From contig JACDOX010000108.1 of assembly GCA_014549065.1 (NCBI GenBank), positions 1,061,203 through 1,125,202 on the forward strand: a DNA stretch of 64,000 bases. The letters run 5' to 3'. The position numbers were made by a program, and so were the translations under genes. Positions 53,875 to 64,000 of the stretch are shown piece by piece. The number at the start of each line of letters is the position of its first letter. Position 1 is the stretch's first letter. The notes beneath the pieces were generated by a model. It was not told the origin of the DNA, searched no databases, and saw nothing but the letters and a program-made list of their open reading frames with translations. This DNA is from Cardinalis cardinalis. Taxonomy: Eukaryota; Chordata; Aves; Passeriformes; Cardinalidae.

Positions 53875-54103
53875 GGGAAATGAAGTTTATAGGGTGACAT
53901 CAGTGACAATGAAAATACTTGCTTTCTGGAAATAAAGCCAAAGGTGAAAGCTTCTAAAAGAGACAGCNTGCATGGTGTAGTTCAGGCTGCAAGGAAAGGC
54001 AGCCTGTGTGGTTTTCAGTTGCTCATCTGTAGGATCTTGTTGTGGGCACTATCTCATCACTGCTCCGTTCCTGTGGCTCTTTCTTGTCTCTGCAGAAATC
54101 CTT
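53875..54103 (+). repeat. Direct repeat, copy 2
   Basis: This is the second copy of the block at 47331-47556, about 6.5 kb downstream. Similarity starts at GGGAAATGAAGTTTATAGGG and ends abruptly just after CTCTGCAGAAAT. Both copies could encode a similar peptide of about 50 residues, but stops and splice-like ends argue against a real protein. Confidence 0.85.
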
Positions 54104-56677
54104 CTACATCTGTGGAGTTTACAATGTGCTCACAGCATCACACTGGAGTGATGGGGTCCCATGCTCTGGAAAACCAGCTTGCAGGGGTGCTGGGCTGTGC
54201 CCCAACTTGTGTTCAAAAGGAGCCCAATGCACACACAAAATGGCACCACTGTGGTGTTCTCTAGGGGTGACTGACAGCTCCAGACACAGCATGGCATGTC
54301 ACTCTGCCAGCAGCCTGTGGAAAGCTGTTCTGACGTAGCCAACCCACTTGGCAACACAGCCATGGCTGGCTCACAGTGCCTGATGACTCAGTTAAGTCCT
54401 GGAGTTGTTATTGCAGTGGAAGAAGTCGTTCTGTTCTTTAATTCCTTTTGTGCAGCCCGTGGATCTGTTGGATTGTATCCTGCCAAGGCCTGTAGTTAGA
54501 AGAAATTATAACACAAAGATCTTTTGGGGCTGGGCAAGTCGTGACTGTAAATTCTGCGTTGGAGCTGATGGCCCAGGAGGGTTTTCTTTTGCCATCACAA
54601 AGTTTACCAGCAGTTCCAAATGCAGTTCCTTGGTTAGTGCTCAGTGCAGCAGCTGGAGGCTCTCTCACTGCCAGCCCACCCATATCAGCAGGACAGGGCA
54701 CACACGCCTTCATCCTTTTCTCCCCCTGCTGATTTATCACATGCTTTCCTTACCCAGCAGACCTGATCCCCAGAGCTCTCGTCTTCCCATTTCTGTGGCA
54801 CTCCTATACCAGGAGCTCCTGGCTTCATCCTTCTTTACTCTCTGTCAGGTTTGTCTTGCTTAGGTAGGGGTAAGGCTCATGTGCTGCCTGGGAAGCCAAG
54901 GTCAAAGCAGGAGCAGCAGTGGTTTTATTTTACATCTGGTTTGGTTTTTGGTTGGACATCATGATAAAAGTGAGTTGCAGTTANGCCAGAAATCTACCTG
55001 GAGGGTTCATGTCTGTAGAATGGACTAATACATAACTTGTGGGAGAGTCTGTTGTGCTCTAGGAGTTTGCACAAATGCAATTTTTCTTTACAGAGCTTAT
55101 GGTGGTTTTTCTTCATTATCTTTATGCTTAAATAGAGTTTTGGACAATTTTGAGACACACAGCATGCATTGTCACTCTCACAAACTGAGTTGTATTAGAA
55201 GTAACAGTGTGTCATCTGATTCTGCATCTCATCTTCTTCCCTGAATGATTTTACNTGACATTAAGGGCACAAAGGTGCCCTTCTTTGTTATTCAGAGCAG
55301 CAGGAGCCATGCAGCCCTCTCCTTTTTCTTGCTTAAAGGTTACCTGTTCCAAGCACTTTCCTGAATGATCACAAAAATCCTGATGCAATGTGAGGTTGAA
55401 CAAGGCACTGAAAGGCATCTCCAAAGTCTGACACATCCCTTGCAGTGCAGAGACAGAGCTGCAGGAAGAGACCATGAAGATGCTGCAGCGTTTTTGATAA
55501 AAGAGGGGGCANGAGCAGGGTCTGCAAGGAGGGAGGTGAGTTGGGGGGGTTCCTTAGGGCAGGTTTATCGCTGGCCTTTGGGCTGGCTGTCCCTGGAAGG
55601 TGCTGGGTGATTGAGGATTCGCTGGCCTCTAGTGGTGACGCTGGGGAAGAAGCTACGAGAGGCAGCTGNGTTCTCTCTGTGCATGCTGCTGCGTGTGCTA
55701 AAAGGCAGGTAGTGCTGCAAAACATTTCGAGTTTGAACACTCACTTTGCTCCTGAAACAGTTAAAGGAGGTCCTGGACTCCTGTGCAGGAAGTCCCTGGA
55801 TTTTTGCAGTGTCTATTTAGACCCTTGGGACCTGAGGAATCTACTTCCATTGGGAAAGGATGATTTTTAGATCATTGTAAGTAATTTGTGTAGAACTAGA
55901 GTGGGAGACAAAAATGGAACTTAATCTTACAAAGCAATCAGAAGTTAATATCAAAACTTTGTAAAGAGATGAATCACAGAACCGTAGAAGGGTTTTTGTT
56001 AGTAGTGACAGGCACAATGTCATATGCAGCTCAATCATGAGAAACTTATGGGAAATTGATGTTAAAATAAATTTTAATAGATCAGGACTGGGAACCAAAC
56101 AAGTTGGGTTATGGTTTGGTTTTGAGGGGTTGNTCGGGATTTTTTTCAAGCATGATTTTTTGTCACTAGTGTCTGTGGCTAAATAAAAATGCACAATTTC
56201 ATCAAGTAGGTTCTCCACCAAAAGGTGCTAGTAAACCCTTCTCGATTAAATGCTCATCCCTTTGAATTTTTCCTTCCCTTCTTCAATCCTGCCTTCCTTG
56301 ATCCCTGTCTTCCTTCCTATATCTCCCTATCCTTAGTCTCAAATAATCCACTTTATTAAGATTTAGAGTACATTTGGGGCTCTACTCCTTTGAACCATGG
56401 TTTTCAGAAGGGAGTGGAAGGAAGATTAAGTTTTCATAAGAGCTCTTGGTGTTTTCAATATATTTCAGCCTTTGACAAAGACATTCATATTCATCTCTGG
56501 TGTTGCTATTTTTGTAAGTCATGCTATAAGTAAATAAATATTAGTAGCACATGGGTGCTCCCAGGATTCCCATTTCACCTTTTAAAATGCTGAAACAGGC
56601 TCCACTCAGCACAAAGTGCAGTTTTGGTTCAGATCTCGCTGCAGAGCTGTGAAAGGAAAGAAGGTGTTAATGCCACG
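54104..56677. other. Intron end before the PH exon
   Basis: Unique-looking DNA. Open frames at 54.4-54.9 and 55.4-55.9 kb are unsupported. Nothing else is recognised before the branch point at 56678. Confidence 0.6.
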
Positions 56678-56707
56678 TGCTAACAAGGGGTGATTTTCTG
56701 TTCCCAG
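56678..56707 (+). other. Branch point, pyrimidine tract and acceptor of the PH exon
   Basis: TGCTAAC at 56678-56684 is a near-perfect branch-point motif, with the branch A at 56683, 24 bases before the AG. It is followed by ATTTTCTGTTCCCAG. Spacing and composition are typical of a strong constitutive acceptor. Confidence 0.85.
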
Positions 56708-56835
56708 ATGTGAAAGGACCACCCACCCACCGACTGTCCTGTGGCCAGTCCCCCTACACCGAGATGACAACATGGGAGAGGAAATACTGCATCCTGACAG
56801 ACAGCCAGCTGGTGCTGCTCAACAGGGAGAAGGAG
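56708..56835 (+). CDS. RASAL2: RASAL2 exon encoding the start of the PH domain
   Basis: This 128-base internal exon contributes two bases of a split codon plus 42 codons: (D)VKGPPTHRLSCGQSPYTEM, then TTWERKYCILTDSQLVLLNREKE. I recognise this as the beginning of the PH domain of RASAL2, the SynGAP-family Ras GTPase-activating protein. SYNGAP1 has a more distant DVRGP-like version at the same place. The first PH beta strands (WERKYCILTDSQLVLLN) are clear. The family uses PH and C2 domains for membrane binding and a RasGAP domain to speed GTP hydrolysis on Ras; those later domains are outside the window. The exon ends at a codon boundary. From memory, the mammalian protein continues E-I-P-V-E-G at this point, but no continuation exon was found up to 64000. 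There is no N, frameshift or stop. Other SynGAP family members fit less well, so the gene assignment is firm. Confidence 0.95.
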
Positions 56836-56841
56836 GTGAGA
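56833..56841 (+). other. Splice donor of the PH exon
   Basis: GAG|GTGAGA, with G at +5, is a good consensus donor. It falls exactly after the glutamate where the recognised RASAL2 reading ends. Confidence 0.9.
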
Positions 56842-56970
56842 CAAGATCACACTGGTGCCTCAGTGTCTGCCCTTTGGGAACAGGGGGGAAATGATGCCTC
56901 AGGTCTGAGCTTTTGTGTTTTTCAGACTCTGTGCTGCTTTAGTGTGTGGGTCTGGGCTTCATATGAGGGG

Positions 56971-57328
56971 ATGNTGAGCTCTGTGCACAGAGCAGGGAGA
57001 CAAAACAATTCCTGCTCCAGCTGGGGACCAGGGACAAATGATCCAAATCTCAGGCCCAAGAGCACAAGCAATGTGGGCTGAAGAGAGAAAAACAAGAGGG
57101 ATGAGACTTCATGGGCTGGAGCTGTAAATAGACAATTAGCTCCAATATGCAAATGGACCAGAACTTATAAAAGTTTTATAAGTTTAAATGGACGACCTGT
57201 GACTGGTTGTCCATTTTGTGGTCATTTTGACTGCCCAAGGTGGATCCATTGAGACCTCTTAATAAATCCCTACTTTATTCTTTAGCTCTGTGTAGTCTCT
57301 GTTCTAGGTCAGCCTTCAGAAGGCATCA
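56971..57328 (+). mobile_element. Solo LTR (plus orientation) just downstream of the PH exon
   Basis: A TATA box (TATAAAAG, 57166-57173), an AATAAA signal (57261-57266) and a terminal CA near 57328 give the U3-R-U5 order on the plus strand. The 5' part includes a 16-base perfect palindrome at 56978-56993. The start is uncertain, and the 5' TG could be at 57072 or 57079 instead. Lacking internal retroviral genes, it is a solo LTR. It lies only about 135 bases after the exon donor. Confidence 0.55.
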
Positions 57329-57411
57329 GCCTTTATTGGTAAAAGAAGAAGGCAGCTTTCTTCATCTCCCTTTTACTTCACTCACAAATCCTTTGAAACA
57401 TGTGTGAGGGG

Positions 57412-57630
57412 GAAAAGGGAATTTAAAAAGAAATTCTTTACTGCCAGAATGGTGAGACACTGGAACAGGCTGCCCAGGGANTTNGTGGATGCCCCATCCT
57501 TGTAGGTGTTCAAGGCCAAGCTGGATAAGGCCTTGAGCAACCTGGTTTAGTGGGAGGTTCCCTGCCCATGGCAGGAGTTTGGGACTAGGTGATCTTTAAG
57601 GTCCCTTCCAGCCCCTTCCCATTCTCTGAA
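57412..57630 (+). mobile_element. CR1 LINE 3' fragment next to an LTR
   Basis: In sense orientation: AAGAAATTCTTTACTGCCAG, GAACAGGCTGCCCAGGGA, GAGCAACCTGGTTTAGTGGG, TCCCTGCCCATGGCAGGA and GATCTTTAAGGTCCCTTCC. It starts about 85 bases after the LTR that ends at 57328, in the same orientation. Confidence 0.9.
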
Positions 57631-59652
57631 AAGGGGAGCTAAGCTCTCCTGTGTGGGAATGGGGTGGTGCACACATTTATAATCCAGCTGGCCCAGGTGC
57701 TGGTGGCACAGAAGAGGTGACAGCAGCCAAAGTGCAAACTCCCTNCTGGAGCTCTGCAGCCTGTGTTTGTCTGCCACTGTGTCTTCCTGTGTTACCACTT
57801 CTTTTAATGGTGGTTAAAGCCACCACAGGTATGTCAACCTGCCTCTGTATGGCAGTGCAGGCATAAAGGTAGGGAAAANTGAAGGCTTTTTATCCATGAG
57901 TTTTAGTCTAATGTCATAGTTTCCTATATTTGTTGGTGACCCCAGTTTTTGTGGTTTTTCTCGATTCTTCTGAAGCTTCTTTGTATGGCTGTCACAGCCT
58001 GAGAGNGAGACCTGTTTCTGGTGTGGAACAAAATATTAGTCAGCTGTGCTCAGGTTTATTTGCAATGAAATATTGCCTTGCATAGGGAGAGTGGGAGGAA
58101 ATGGTTTAGAGAAGGACTTAGAGTTATTAGAAGGGAACAGCATTAATGCTGATGTGTGGGAGAGGTGATCAAAAGCAGGCAAAATGGAAGGCCCATTTAA
58201 TGGTATTTGTTTACTGTGTAATTCCTTTTCTAGTCTGACAGGACTGACTCCTGAGGAATTGAAGTGTTCACTGAAGAAACTTAAGGAGATGTGAGAATCA
58301 TTTCTAAAACAGTGCTGTTCCAGCATGGCTGGACCTAAAGGATGCATCTCATTAAGAAATGTAGTTGAAACAGCANTGGTTCATATCACAAATAGTTACC
58401 TGAAGGTGGTAATCATGCACTTAGGGGCTCTTTTTTCCCCTACCACAGACAGCTAAAAGCATTTTGCTGGCAGTAAGATGAGTCTTTTGACTAGATCCTG
58501 AGGAGTAAATGTGGGAAGTCCAATGTATCACATTGTATTCTATGGTTAAATACATTGGGTTTTGTCAGAAGCTGAGGAAATTCAGTAAAGGCTATAGAGG
58601 GCCTGAGGTTTAAGTGTAGCAATAATCTCCAAAAAAGCAAGGANTAGTGTAAATTCTTGCAGTGCTCTTTCAAAGGGATCTACCTGCACTACCACAATGA
58701 GAAATAGTTTATTTTGGGAAATGCTGCATGCAGATGGGCCAAGCAGACATGCCTTTGGTGCAGGTGTGACTCCACATGCTGATAATGGGATTTGTTTCAG
58801 AAGCCTGTAGCTGGAGTCAGATTTGCCATTCTGATTTTCAAGTAATTTGTGGCTACTGTGAAATGAAAGGAAAAAGGGANCTCCTTGCAGAGCCATGAGT
58901 GTTCAGTAGGAAAATCAGAGGTTGGTTTAGTCTGGCTTCTGAGTCTGGACACAGAGTCCCTTACAGAAACACACAACATGTAGAGCTGCCAGTCAGGAGA
59001 GGGACACAGGGCTGATACTCTGGATTTACACTTTCTTCTAATTTTTCTGAGCTAGGAGTATCCCTTTGCAGCCTTCCTGAGAAAGGGGAGGGGAGGCAAT
59101 GCAGTTACATTTTTCTTGGCAAGTCATTCAGAGTTGAAAGAGGCTCCATGAAATGTGATCTAGAAACAGGAGTGCACAAAGGCCTAAGGCAGCAGTGGGG
59201 TGAGATGCTTCTTAAGAGCATGATGATGGAAAAGTCTGTATAAGGGGAATCATAAAAGGATCCTGGGTGGGACTGCTGGTGTAGGGAGCCTAAACAAAGA
59301 CCAGGTGAACAAAGAAGAGGGAGGTTACTTTAAGAAAAAAATGAAGATTATGTTCAGAGTAAAATTATTGGAAAGGTGATGCTGGAGGAAGTGTTTTGTT
59401 GATTCAAACCAGGCAAGAGGAGCAAGAGAAATTCCTGCTCTGAACACAGCCATTACTGATAGAGTGAGTAGGTCAGAATTCCTTTGGGCTGCTGAGGAGA
59501 ATCTTAGAAACAGTGTTCAGGACAGAGGGACACTCACCAGTGAGTGAGAGGGTGTGGGGGAAGAAGGAAGAGATGGCAAGAGCAGAGTGCCCTTGCAGCC
59601 CAGAGGGAGTGATGGATGCCTTGAGAGGCTGCCTGGAACAGAGGCTGGGCAG
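57631..59652. other. RASAL2 intron after the PH exon, between mobile elements
   Basis: No exon continuing the PH domain was found, and no additional repeat is recognised. Confidence 0.55.
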
Positions 59653-59960
59653 TGTTATGGAATAAAGTAGGGATTTAATAAAAGGCCTTCACAGGATAGA
59701 CCTTGGGCAGCACAAGAGCCTGGCTGAGGCTACACCCAAGATGAGTCATGAGTTTTCACATTTTATAGTTTTGGTCCATTTCCACGTTGGGGTTAATTGT
59801 CCAATTCTAGCTCCAGGTTATGCAGTCCCATCCTCCCAGTCTGCTCTCAATTCCCTGTTCTTTAAACTTTCTGGGCCTGAAGCTGCAANGGTGTCCTTGG
59901 TTCTGGGACTGGGAANAGGATTNTTTTATCTAACTAAACTATGAAGAGAACTTGCTAAGA
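59653..59960 (-). mobile_element. Solo LTR (minus orientation)
   Basis: On the minus strand there is TATAAAA (59767-59761), then an ATTAAA signal (59676-59671), then a CA end at 59653. It shares a 17-base R/U5 word (59660-59676) with the plus-orientation LTR at 57264-57280, so the two are related families or share a conserved signal. The 5' boundary (high coordinate) is not resolved. There are no internal genes. Confidence 0.5.
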
Positions 59961-61025
59961 CTTTTTATATGAAGTTCAGAGTTATATATTAATGCAGTAC
60001 AAGATCTGGAAATTATGAAAGCTTAAGGCATCAGGAGCACTTGCATCATTAGAAGGCTGACATAACTTNANNGGTGCAAGTCTGAAACCTCTCATTNTAT
60101 TCTCTGTGCATCTGCTTTGTTACTTCATGGAATGAAATCCAAGAAGTTTGGCCCATGTGAGTCTGGAAGGGAACAGAAATGTGTGTTTATACTGCTTTGT
60201 AAAATCCTTCCGCAGGTATGTGTGTCCAAGTCAGAAAGTGAAAAATAAATACAAAATGTAAACAGCTAAATGGAAGAATTCTCCACTGTTTCAGTTACAG
60301 TGCTAAATTTGGTTTTTTTCAGTTAGTGCTGCTAAAATACAGCATTATGAATTATAGATTTTTAAGACCAAGGGAACACCACAGAAATAAACATTGTAGT
60401 AGAGAAAACTCATTTCTCATAGTGTCCCACCACTATGGATTTATTGTCAAGGCAGTTTGAATGAAGTATATGCAAGAGAAATTTTGTGCTGTGCAAGAGT
60501 AGGTAGAAAATCAGAGGCCTTTTGAAGTGCAACTTGATCCAAAAATATCTTTAATTACTTAGACAAAAATAGTCTGGCAGTATCACCTTCTGTAGTGTAG
60601 AAAAACATTAATTACTTGACACCTTGTCANCTTTATAAAATGAGAATAGGTGAGACTGAAGAGTGAAAATTATTAATGAAAGGAAGAGTTCAATGCCTAA
60701 AAAGTAAGTAGAAAGAAAATTAATCCCTCTAGGAACGTGGGAGATGAGTTAGCAAATAAGGAGTCCTGAGTGACAGGAGGTGTGCAATTATTACACAATG
60801 TGATAATATTTAACAGCATTTTCCAAGACAAGGAAAACAGGCCTAGATTGATGCCCATACAAATCAGGCATTTCTTCTACAAGGAAGAGTTTNCCATGTC
60901 AGGCAGGTGTAGGTGTTTTCATGTAGATGTTTTCATCTGCTCTGGGGAACCTGTTCTGTCAGGTGGGAGGGTCTGTGAGGGCACAGTAGGTCTCGGGATC
61001 TCTGCTGCTCAGAGTGACCCCNAGN
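59961..61025. other. Intron between two LTRs
   Basis: AT-rich. It has a small cluster of Ns at 60069-60072 and a juxtaposed acceptor/donor (GCAG|GTATGTG) at 60212-60222. No exon. Confidence 0.5.
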
Positions 61026-61614
61026 TGNGTTAGAAATCTCTTTTCCCAGCCCAGTGGTCGAAGATGGAGTCAGGGCTCTTCATTTCTTGNTCTCAAGGTT
61101 GTTTATTGTATCTTATCTGTAACATCTTTTCTCCTGTCCAGCCAAGGTCCNCTCAGCAGGTCAGACAGANGCACTCTGGCTGCCCCCAGGGCGGTGTTGT
61201 CTTTTTATACTAAAAACTACATGTGCAATATTTACAATTACTTCCCAATACCTATCACCTCTGTTAGACAGTGAGCTTCTACTCTAAACCAATCTGAAAA
61301 TGCCAACATCACAGCAGAAGATGGAGTCCAAGAAGAAAGAGGAAGACAGAACACACCTAGATTCCTCCATCTTGTCCCCTGAAACCCCCATGCTAAAACC
61401 CCCAAAAAATCTATTTTTCACCCTGTGGTAAATTCACTGTTATTCTACTTAAANTTTTGTGGCTTGTAATTCTTCATATAANGTTGGTAANTNTTTTTTC
61501 CAAGGGCTAAATCAAAGGCACAGGGGTCTTGGGCTCTGTNCCAGGGTCTCTGAGCCCCCTTGGCAGGGGCTTGAGTCCTCCAGGGCAGCCAGAGGAATTT
61601 CTTGGGTTCTGACA
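61026..61614 (-). mobile_element. Solo LTR of an endogenous retrovirus (minus orientation)
   Basis: The minus-strand 5' end is TGTCAGAACCC at 61614. TATAAAAA lies at 61209-61202 and AATAAA at 61107-61102, followed by a short R/U5 to about 61026. The order and the roughly 590-base length fit a complete LTR, and the 5' end is one I know from many passerine ERV insertions. Several Ns blur the low-coordinate end and any target-site duplication. No retroviral coding sequence is attached. Confidence 0.7.
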
Positions 61615-64000
61615 AGTAGGCATGTCTCTAAAATNAGAGCCATTTGAAACAGGGAAAGGGAATGAGTGTTCATGAAGAGTGNTTCCAGACACACAACCCT
61701 GTGCACAGCACTTCCACTTGGAGGCATGTGACAAATGGCTGCACCTGGCTCCGGGCTGCTTTTCAGCTGGGCTTTGTCAGCAACTTGGCTGCAGTCCTGC
61801 AGAATGTTTGTCTTGTGTTCACTTGGAAATGAAGATGAACAACACTTTTCACTGTGTTAGACTCTTCTTTTTCCCCTCTCTGCACCCAAACCTCATCTTT
61901 CTTCTTGGATTTAGAGGTGATTTTAATCAAGGGCAAAGGATAGCAAAGACCTACATGCTCTGTGACAAGATCTCCTGCTCANTGGTGCTGGTGACAGAGG
62001 CCAGCAGCAGCAGCAGCACACCTGGGAGGTATTTTCCTACTCTTCCATCTCCTGTGACTGACACCAGTGATGGTGTGACAGTGGTGATCCCAAGGGAGCA
62101 AACACTGCTGCATGGGGCCCATGGGGAAGCTCTTCCCAGATCTCACTACCCCCCTCCTCAAAGGATTTGTCATGTTGGAGATCTTACAGCAAACATGTTT
62201 CNCCTGTAAATAAGAGTTTGTCAAAGCTGAACCCAGACATAAGATAAGATTTGCCTTAAANCTCAAGGAAATTTAATTATTTAATTTCNAAAAGCCCAGA
62301 GAAATATTTGCTNTCAAAATTTTTAAAGTGGATTTCCNTGTCAAAATTTTACCTAGCTTCTAACTTTCTGAAGGAAGTAAAAGTTAAAATGCATTATTTA
62401 ACTGGTTTTGACATGATTCCAAACTTTCTGATTGTTAGAAGAGTCTGCAAATTCTCAAGTTTGTCTTGAACCACTCTTTCCAATCTGGAAAAATCTTATC
62501 TGCAATGAAGACATTTTATTTCATCTGCTTTTTTAAAAAGAGATTNTCTTAGTTTGCCTTTAAGAGGCATTAAATGCTTGGAAAGCTCTTGCTCCTACTT
62601 CTTCTGAAATCTCCTCATCATCAAACTGTTAGAAATCCCCAATACAGACTTTTTATACTTTNAAAGTATGTTCAGTGGCAGGTGAGCTGGGATGCTGTTC
62701 GAGGATTTAGAGTCTGAGCTCCGAACCCATCCTCATTAAATTGTGAAATTTGTCATGGAAACATGACCTGTGATGAAAATTGTTAAGATTGCTGAAATGA
62801 TCAGTATCAGGACTGTCCCTGTGTTACTTTTTATCACAGAGTTAACACTGCTCAGACCCCAGGAGCTTCAGCATGTCAGCTCAGGGTGAGAGAATTCCCA
62901 GGTTGGTGAAGTCTCAGCAGGGAAAGAAGAGGATAAAGCTGGATGGGGGAAAAAAAGAGCTGAAAGACTGAATCACCATTAGAGTCCTGACTCTTCAAGG
63001 CTGTGTCATTCCCTTCAATCCTTTGCTGAACTGCCTGCTGGAGTGGCAGAGGCTAAAGGAGTGTTGGGAAGGTGGCAGATGTCTGCCTTGGTTTTCACAT
63101 GGTATTTATTTGTGTACTTCTTTGTGTTTTGGTGCCTCCCCATCCATGAATCCATTTGTCTGAGCACAGAGCACTTTATAGAACTGTTTAAAATATGTCC
63201 AGTCTCAAGGGATGCAGAGCTGCTGAGCAAGTTCATTTTACATGTTCACAAATCTGTATTTTTTTTAGAGCAAGCTGATCTCATGCTGAGCAATAAATAT
63301 TGGTGCTGCAGTCTTGGAGTTAGTTCCTCTTGTCAATATAAATGGAGACTATGGTTTTGGAGACATTTTACTGTAAATAACAAAGCATTTTCAAGTCAGA
63401 CTTAAGGGGATCTTTTTGAGTTACTTTGGTGGGGAAATCAATGCTGCAGTAGCTGTATTGGTCCAGAGCAAGCAGATGGGTGTAGTGCAGTGAGTTCACA
63501 GTGACAGGAGCGTGGCAGGGCTTTAAGGACTGCTGAAGCAGGTGTGGGATGTGACTGNTGATAGCTGATCTGGAAATCTGGCTCTCAGCATCCCACCAAA
63601 AAGTTCTCTGAAGGAAATACAAGAGGCAGAGCATCAGGAGAGGGTTTAGAAGGGAGTAAGACTAAATGGAGCCTCCAGATGAGAACCAAAAAATTAATAT
63701 GTGAATTTGATTGAACAAATGTGGCATAAACTAACAAAATTAGTCTCTGTTTAGCTTACCAATCTGCTTTTGCACAAGAGTCTATACAGCTGTAAAAATT
63801 ACCAGAGAAGACAATAGTCTGATCAGAATAAGCACCAGGGGTTTGGGAAAATTGTTTTGAAAAATGGGCACTGTTTGAAGGAGACAAATAGACCAGGATA
63901 GTAATAAATAGCATTTAAAANTGACCTTAAGAGAATGTTAAGTGCTTAGAAATCAGGAAATGCCAGAAATGGTTTTGAGAGCCATTGTAGTGTCCTGTAT
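61615..64000. other. RASAL2 intron to the end of the window
   Basis: One short (CAG)n run. No next PH-domain exon was recognised. The window ends inside this intron. Confidence 0.55.
62002..62018. repeat. (CAG)n microsatellite
   Basis: CAG is repeated five times plus CA. It is open in one frame as poly-Ser, but no gene is supported. Confidence 0.8.

Larger units (their letters stand above)
33193..56707 (+). other. RASAL2: RASAL2 intron between N-terminal and PH exons
   Basis: The intron is 23,515 bases, starts GTAATG, ends with a pyrimidine-rich tract and CAG, and is phase 1. It contains two CR1 fragments, a pair of near-identical direct repeats, a CpG islet, an AT-rich palindrome and a second strong donor only 40 bases in. 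The extent is inferred from the phase match of the two coding exons. RNA data would show whether further small exons lie inside. Confidence 0.75.

Noticed and set aside
1..64000. CRISPR arrays, operons, tRNA or rRNA genes
   Set aside because: No regularly spaced repeats, no tRNA-like cloverleaf recognised, and the DNA is clearly vertebrate nuclear.

Overview
This window is vertebrate nuclear DNA, very probably from a songbird. It has single-gene density, long AT-rich non-coding stretches and canonical GT-AG splice sites. It carries eight 5'-truncated CR1 LINE 3' ends and several solo LTRs of types common in passerines. There is nothing prokaryotic in it: no operons, no long intact ORFs, no CRISPR array and no recognisable tRNA or rRNA.

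The one gene I can support is RASAL2, a Ras GTPase-activating protein of the SynGAP family, on the + strand. Two coding exons are visible. The first (32637-33192) encodes a 185-residue basic, Ser/Arg-rich N-terminus and ends in phase 1. The second (56708-56835) encodes the highly recognisable start of the PH domain (DVKGPPTHRLSCGQSPYTEM and on to REKE). It begins with the last two bases of a split codon, so the exons join in frame across a 23.5-kb intron (G + AT = Asp). The PH exon has a textbook branch point, acceptor and donor. The rest of the gene (rest of PH, C2, RasGAP, coiled coil) must lie beyond position 64000.

Layout: 1-32.5 kb is non-coding DNA, either 5' flank or an intron of a longer RASAL2 isoform. 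It holds one LTR (about 2.2-2.6 kb) and CR1 fragments at 6.7, 10.2, 14.6, 20.1 and 26.9 kb. At 32.3-33.2 kb lie a possible 5' leader and the N-terminal exon. At 33.2-56.7 kb is the large intron, with CR1 at 40.2 and 45.9 kb, a CpG-dense islet near 48.6 kb, and two nearly identical 220-base direct repeats at 47.3 and 53.9 kb. At 56.8-64 kb is the next intron, crowded with three LTRs (57.0, 59.7 and 61.0-61.6 kb) and one CR1.

I did not find a new multi-gene system. The points most worth checking are the 95%-identical direct repeat pair, the tandem competing splice donors after the N-terminal exon, the repeated R-S-L-S-E motif in that exon, and the CpG islet followed by a consensus donor, which may be an undocumented alternative promoter. 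About two hundred isolated single Ns are scattered through the window. They look like masked ambiguous base calls rather than gaps.
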